A stretch of 17,411 nt of DNA, taken from an uncultured Clostridia bacterium. Its GTDB lineage: Bacteria > Bacillota > Clostridia > Christensenellales > CAG-314. Position numbers and translations under genes: made by a program. The notes under the pieces were generated by a model, which worked only from the letters and a program-made list of their open reading frames with translations, was not told the DNA's origin and ran no database searches. Position 1 is the first letter of the stretch, and each line of letters begins with the position of its first letter. This document shows, in pieces, positions 14,053 through 17,411 of this stretch. The stretch lies in assembly GCA_937875645.1 (NCBI GenBank), contig CALLXO010000149.1, forward strand, positions 1 through 17,411. The letters run 5' to 3'.

Positions 14053-16599
14053 CTATTCTGTCCTCAACGCAATTACTGGGTCACGTTTTGCGGCAATTCT
14101 GCTGGGCACAAGACCGGCAATTAGCGTCAAACTCATACTTATTGCAACAAGTATTAAAGCATGAATTGGATTAATGGCAACAAGCCCTCTTATGTCAACT
14201 AAATGCAGCAACAGCAAGTTTAGAGGTATCCCCAACAAATAGGCGATGCCCACCCCCAACACGCCGGCGACAAAACCGATAATGAGCGTTTCGGCATTAA
14301 ACACTCTCGAAACATCCACTTTGCGCGCGCCAATACTTCGCAAAATACCAATTTCCTTAGTGCGCTCCAACACCGACACATAGGTAATTATGCCTATCAT
14401 AACGCTACTTACCACTAAGGATACAGCCGTTAATGCCAATAAAACATACGTTATCCCGTCTACCATATTGTTTAAAATGGTGACAAACAACTGCATCATA
14501 TCTGTGTAAATAATTTGCTTTTCTTCCGATTTACCTTGATTGTAAGCGTCCAACTGCGCCTTAATTGTGTCTTTAGCTTCAAAACTAACGGGATAAATTT
14601 TAATAGCAGTAGGCGTATCATCCAAACCCAAAAATTTTGCGTTGTCGCTAAAGGCCCTTGGCGTATCAAAAGGAAGCCCTGTTAAAACATTTGTTGCGGT
14701 ATTTGCCGCCTGCGCGGCTGCGACTTCGCTTCGAGTTTCCTCGTTTTGCTCTAAATCAATAAGGTGACTTATTAGCTTGTGGGTGTAGCCAATAGGCGAC
14801 GAAGTCATAAAACCCGTCGTGGTGTCTCGGTTGGGCCGTAAAATCCCTACAATTTTTAGGTCAAAACCATGATGACCTTCCTCCACTGAATTTTCATAAG
14901 TAATGTTGTGCAATAAATTAAAGTCGTTGAATTTAATTTCACTCTTAGAATATTTTACGCCGTTAAAGGTATATAAATCGTGGTTGGTGACCACTCTAAA
15001 CGTCAACTCCATAATTTCGTCAAAGCTTATGCTATCCGCAGTTGCGTCCAAACCCAACATTTTTGCGCTAATGTCGCTTATCCTATTGTATTCGTCCACC
15101 ACAATAACCGCTTCGTCATATTCTCTTGGCAAATTGCCCCTTAAACAATCGTATTGATTAAGCAAATAGTCATCGTTGTCAATCAGCTGAATAAACATAG
15201 AATTGCTTATTTTGCTATGAAAATTATTGTTAATAATCGTTTTTGAATAAGCGTTTATTTCCATGTCTGATTCATACGACACGCCGTGGCAAAGCTGTTT
15301 ATTTTGCTCAATAGGTTTTATCACCTCGTCAATGTACTCTTTGGTAATGGTGTTTATTTTGCGCAAATTTTGCATCCTTTCCATAACCTTCTGCAAATAC
15401 ACCTTTTGCTTGTCAGTGAATTTTTCCCCGCTGTTTTGCCAATCCATTGACATAATATTGTCAAGATTAATACCGTTTTTAGAAATGGTAAGCGGATAAC
15501 TGCTCATCGTGTCCACCTGCATTTTGTCGATATAATTGCCAAACCCGCTGGACAAACCCAACACAAGGGCAATGCCAATTATACCTATACTGCCTGCAAA
15601 AGAAGTCAAAAATGTGCGCAGCTTTTTTGTCAGCAAGTTTTTTAAACTAAGCGACAACGCTGTCCAAAAACTCATGCGTGTGCGAGGCTTTTTTTCTTTT
15701 TTCTTTTTTTGCTTATCGCTTCTTTGTTTATCGCTGTTGCATAAATAAACGGCATTTTCATCTGTTGCTGTTTCTTCCCTTTCTGCATTATTTTCGCCGT
15801 AATTATTAATAACCTTTTGATTTTCTGCTTCAAAAGCTTGCTTTTCTGTCTTTGCTTCTTCCCCTAAACAAGCGTCCTTGTCATAAGCAATTTCTGACTC
15901 TATTTTGTCTTCCTCAATAAAATGCGGATTGGTGTCGCTAATTACTTTGCCGTCTAATAGCCTTATTGTACGGTTGGCATACTTATTGGCAATGTCGGCG
16001 TTGTGAGTAACAAGAATAACCAGCCGCTCCTTTGCTACCTCCGCCAACAAATCCATAACCTGAATACTTATTGTACTGTCCAATGCCCCCGTAGGCTCGT
16101 CTGCTAAAATGATTTCAGGATTGTTGACCAGTGCGCGCGCAATACTTACTCTTTGCATTTGTCCGCCCGACAATTGGTTGGGGCGTTTGTTAATTTGGTC
16201 GTCTAAACCCACTCTTTCCAAAACTGATTGCGCTTTTGCACGCCGTTCCGCCTTTGATTTGCCGCTAACCACAAGCGCAATTTCAACATTTTCCCGCACA
16301 GAGAGGTGGGGAATAAGATTATAACTCTGAAAAACAAAGCCTATGCGCCTGTTGCGATAAACGTCCCAATCTCTATCATGGTATCTTTTTGTGCTTATGC
16401 CGTCAATTATCAACTCGCCCTTTGTGGCGTGGTCCAGCCCGCCGATAATATTAAGCAAAGTGGTTTTACCGCAACCTGAAGGACCTAAAACTGCGACAAA
16501 CTCATTTTTGCGAAAAGACAGCGTCACCCCTTTGAGTGCCGCTTCCGTTGCCGTGTCGCTAATAATATACTTTTTTTCGATGTCCTTTAACTTTAACAT
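14053..16599 (-). CDS. ABC transporter with fused ATPase and FtsX/MacB-like permease
   Basis: This 848-residue fusion begins with a MacB/LolD-type ATPase: GPSGCGKT (39-46, Walker A), Q91, LSGGQ (143-147, signature), [11 protein letters not shown] (164-174, Walker B and D-loop) and H199. A charged linker (about 225-308) ends in a lysine-rich stretch. The first membrane helix follows (about 332-352). A region of roughly 340 residues, expected outside the membrane, follows, then three C-terminal helices with the FtsX-domain sequence [18 protein letters not shown]. One half-unit has only four helices, so it probably works as a homodimer. Relatives use ATP to move extracytoplasmic loops (lipoprotein release, peptide or antibiotic efflux, cell-wall enzyme control) instead of classical substrate import. 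The ATG follows AAAGGGTAAA. No partner gene lies nearby and the substrate is unknown. Confidence 0.9.
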   Translation of the reverse strand: MLKLKDIEKKYIISDTATEAALKGVTLSFRKNEFVAVLGPSGCGKTTLLNIIGGLDHATKGELIIDGISTKRYHDRDWDVYRNRRIGFVFQSYNLIPHLSVRENVEIALVVSGKSKAERRAKAQSVLERVGLDDQINKRPNQLSGGQMQRVSIARALVNNPEIILADEPTGALDSTISIQVMDLLAEVAKERLVILVTHNADIANKYANRTIRLLDGKVISDTNPHFIEEDKIESEIAYDKDACLGEEAKTEKQAFEAENQKVINNYGENNAEREETATDENAVYLCNSDKQRSDKQKKKKEKKPRTRMSFWTALSLSLKNLLTKKLRTFLTSFAGSIGIIGIALVLGLSSGFGNYIDKMQVDTMSSYPLTISKNGINLDNIMSMDWQNSGEKFTDKQKVYLQKVMERMQNLRKINTITKEYIDEVIKPIEQNKQLCHGVSYESDMEINAYSKTIINNNFHSKISNSMFIQLIDNDDYLLNQYDCLRGNLPREYDEAVIVVDEYNRISDISAKMLGLDATADSISFDEIMELTFRVVTNHDLYTFNGVKYSKSEIKFNDFNLLHNITYENSVEEGHHGFDLKIVGILRPNRDTTTGFMTSSPIGYTHKLISHLIDLEQNEETRSEVAAAQAANTATNVLTGLPFDTPRAFSDNAKFLGLDDTPTAIKIYPVSFEAKDTIKAQLDAYNQGKSEEKQIIYTDMMQLFVTILNNMVDGITYVLLALTAVSLVVSSVMIGIITYVSVLERTKEIGILRSIGARKVDVSRVFNAETLIIGFVAGVLGVGIAYLLGIPLNLLLLHLVDIRGLVAINPIHALILVAISMSLTLIAGLVPSRIAAKRDPVIALRTE

Positions 16600-16735
16600 A
16601 TTTTACCCTTTATTATTATTTTAACATAAATTAAATTATATGTACAGTTTAAAATATATGTTATTTATTTTGATTGCAAAATTAGTATGTGTAAATGCAT
16701 GTCTTTTGAATAAATAAATTAGTAACGCTGATATG

Positions 16736-16763
16736 TATTTATAAGGAATTATTAAACTGTCAA
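16736..16763 (-). promoter_or_regulatory. Candidate promoter of the ABC transporter gene
   Basis: On the minus strand a perfect TTGACA (16763-16758) is followed after 16 bases by TAAATA, a weak -10 box. It would give a 5' untranslated region of about 130 nt. An alternative is TATAAT at 16640-16635, closer to the gene but with a poor -35 region. Which one is used cannot be decided from sequence. Confidence 0.3.
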
Positions 16764-16856
16764 TCCTATAGCTAACGAGAAATTTCTTACACAAAAAAAA
16801 CGATTACGATATTTGATGAAAGACGTAAGACGTTTATGAACCTTAACATAGATACA

Positions 16857-16886
16857 AAAATAACGGGGCAATTGCCCCGTTATTTT
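16857..16886 (-). terminator. Palindromic intrinsic terminator after the repeat-protein gene
   Basis: A 30-nt perfect palindrome has AAAATAACGGGGC on one side and its exact complement on the other, with AATT at the centre. On the minus strand the GC-rich stem is followed by TTTTTG, 50 nt after the stop of the repeat-protein gene, so it ends that transcript. On the plus strand it is followed by TTTTG, so it may also stop antisense transcription. With a four-base loop the stem is 13 bp, five of them consecutive G-C pairs on each arm. Confidence 0.9.
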
Positions 16887-16936
16887 GATTCCTTTTACTA
16901 ACCTATTACAGATAATCAATGTGTGCTAAGCTACTA

Positions 16937-17411
16937 TTATTCAATAAGTTCCCAATGAGCTATTAACACGGTATCTTCTGTAATGTCTACAATTGTTGTT
17001 GCATCTATTCGTGTTATTCCGTCGGCAAGATACCAACCGACAAAGTTATAATCTGTTTTTGTGGGTTCAGGCAATTCGCCGTATGCTGCACCGTAAGTAA
17101 CTGTTTGAGGTTCAGCTGTGCCTGTGCCATCAGCAAGGTCAAAGGTTATGTTAATTGTTATTGCTGTCCAATGAGCTGTTAACACGGTAGCTTCTGTAAT
17201 GTCTACAATTGATGTTGCTTCTATTAATGTTGTTCCGTCTTCAAGATACCAACCGACAAAGTTGTAACCTGTTTTTGTAACTGTAGGCAATGTGCCGTAT
17301 GCTGCACCGTAAGTAACTGTTTGAGGTTCAGCCGTGCCTTCGCCACCGTCAAGGTTAAAGGTTATGTTAATTGTTATTGCTGTCCAATGAGCTGTTAACA
17401 CGGTAGCTTCT
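16937..17411 (-). CDS. Repeat protein with Listeria-Bacteroides (Flg_new/InlB B-repeat) units, C-terminal part
   Basis: The open frame continues past the window edge; a GTG at 17401 is not the true start, because EATVLTAHW, found again at the end of the next unit, runs through it. The visible 157 residues hold two full units of 72 residues plus the end of a third. Each unit reads roughly INITFxLxxGxGTAEPQTVTYGAAYG, then LPxxTKTxYNFVGWYLxDG, then IVDITExTVLxAHW. The YxFxGWY and AHW signatures are typical of the Listeria-Bacteroides repeat, a beta-grasp-like unit of secreted or cell-surface proteins in Gram-positive bacteria. The protein ends shortly after the last unit (ELIE), with no LPXTG motif or membrane helix at the C terminus. 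Any signal peptide or anchor must lie N-terminal, outside the window. Its ligand is unknown. Confidence 0.85.
   Translation of the reverse strand, partial: EATVLTAHWTAITINITFNLDGGEGTAEPQTVTYGAAYGTLPTVTKTGYNFVGWYLEDGTTLIEATSIVDITEATVLTAHWTAITINITFDLADGTGTAEPQTVTYGAAYGELPEPTKTDYNFVGWYLADGITRIDATTIVDITEDTVLIAHWELIE
16954..17411 (-). repeat. 216-bp tandem repeats inside the repeat-protein gene
   Basis: The plus-strand string CAATGAGCT recurs at 16953, 17169 and 17385, an exact 216-bp period (72 codons). The first two units are highly similar along their length: long stretches such as the GCCGTATGCTGCACCGTAAG block match exactly, and changes cluster in a few codons. The third unit is cut by the window edge. 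Such DNA identity points to recent duplication or ongoing recombination between units, so the copy number probably varies between strains. Confidence 0.88.

Larger units (their letters stand above)
16600..16936. other. AT-rich gap between the repeat-protein gene and the ABC transporter
   Basis: No gene is seen in this stretch of about 340 bases. It holds the palindromic terminator (listed separately) and must hold the promoter of the ABC transporter gene. Candidates on the minus strand are a consensus TTGACA (16763-16758) with a weak TAAATA 16 bases later, and a consensus TATAAT (16640-16635) without a good -35 box. No riboswitch or other leader RNA was recognised. Confidence 0.6.

Noticed and set aside
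17399..17401. GTG at 17401 as the start of the repeat-protein gene
   Set aside because: It falls within a repeat unit (EATVLTAHW continues upstream), so the gene simply extends beyond the window.
16954..17411. CRISPR-like or non-coding repeat array
   Set aside because: The 216-bp units keep an open reading frame with a recognisable protein repeat, and there are no short repeats with unique spacers.

Overview
All well-supported genes in this window lie on the minus strand, so the biology reads from right to left. The window suggests a low-GC, anaerobic Gram-positive bacterium of the Clostridia type. The evidence is the AT-rich intergenic DNA, GGAGG ribosome binding sites, a SAM-I (S-box) riboswitch in front of metK, the adjacent secA-prfB pair, a RecD2-type helicase, and a four-subunit ferredoxin-dependent 2-oxoacid oxidoreductase. 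No tRNA, rRNA, CRISPR array, insertion sequence or integrase was seen.

Right edge (16937-17411): the 3' end of a gene for a repeat protein with 72-residue tandem units of the Listeria-Bacteroides (Flg_new/InlB B-repeat) type. It ends at a 30-nt perfect palindrome that acts as a terminator (16857-16886). Next (14053-16599) is an ABC transporter with its ATPase and FtsX/MacB-like permease fused in one 848-residue chain.

Middle (4678-14029): a strong promoter and a SAM-I riboswitch with intrinsic terminator precede metK, recD2, comF, secA, prfB and tsaD. Apart from a 53-nt gap after metK, these genes overlap or lie within a few bases of each other, and I see no further terminator between them. 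They therefore look like one six-gene housekeeping operon under SAM control: SAM synthesis, DNA helicase, ComF phosphoribosyltransferase, protein export, translation termination and tRNA t6A modification. prfB (RF2) needs a +1 programmed frameshift at CTT-TGA-C. Its full 364-residue product starts at a TTG at 6828, not at the GTG that a simple ORF search gives.

Left part (1-4376): a second promoter and a compact attenuator-like leader (short leader ORF, alternative pairing, intrinsic terminator) precede ilvE. Then come a ferredoxin-like delta subunit, the alpha, beta and gamma subunits of a VorB-type 2-oxoacid:ferredoxin oxidoreductase, and the 5' part of an acetyl-CoA hydrolase/transferase family CoA-transferase cut by the window edge. 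Together they form a plausible branched-chain amino acid fermentation pathway: transamination to the 2-oxoacid, oxidative decarboxylation to acyl-CoA with reduced ferredoxin, then CoA exchange to release the branched-chain acid. The enzyme families are clear from the sequence. The substrate and the direction of flux are inference.

Two gaps of about 300 bases (4377-4677 and 16600-16936) are AT-rich. Apart from the terminator and weak promoter candidates, I see no gene in them.
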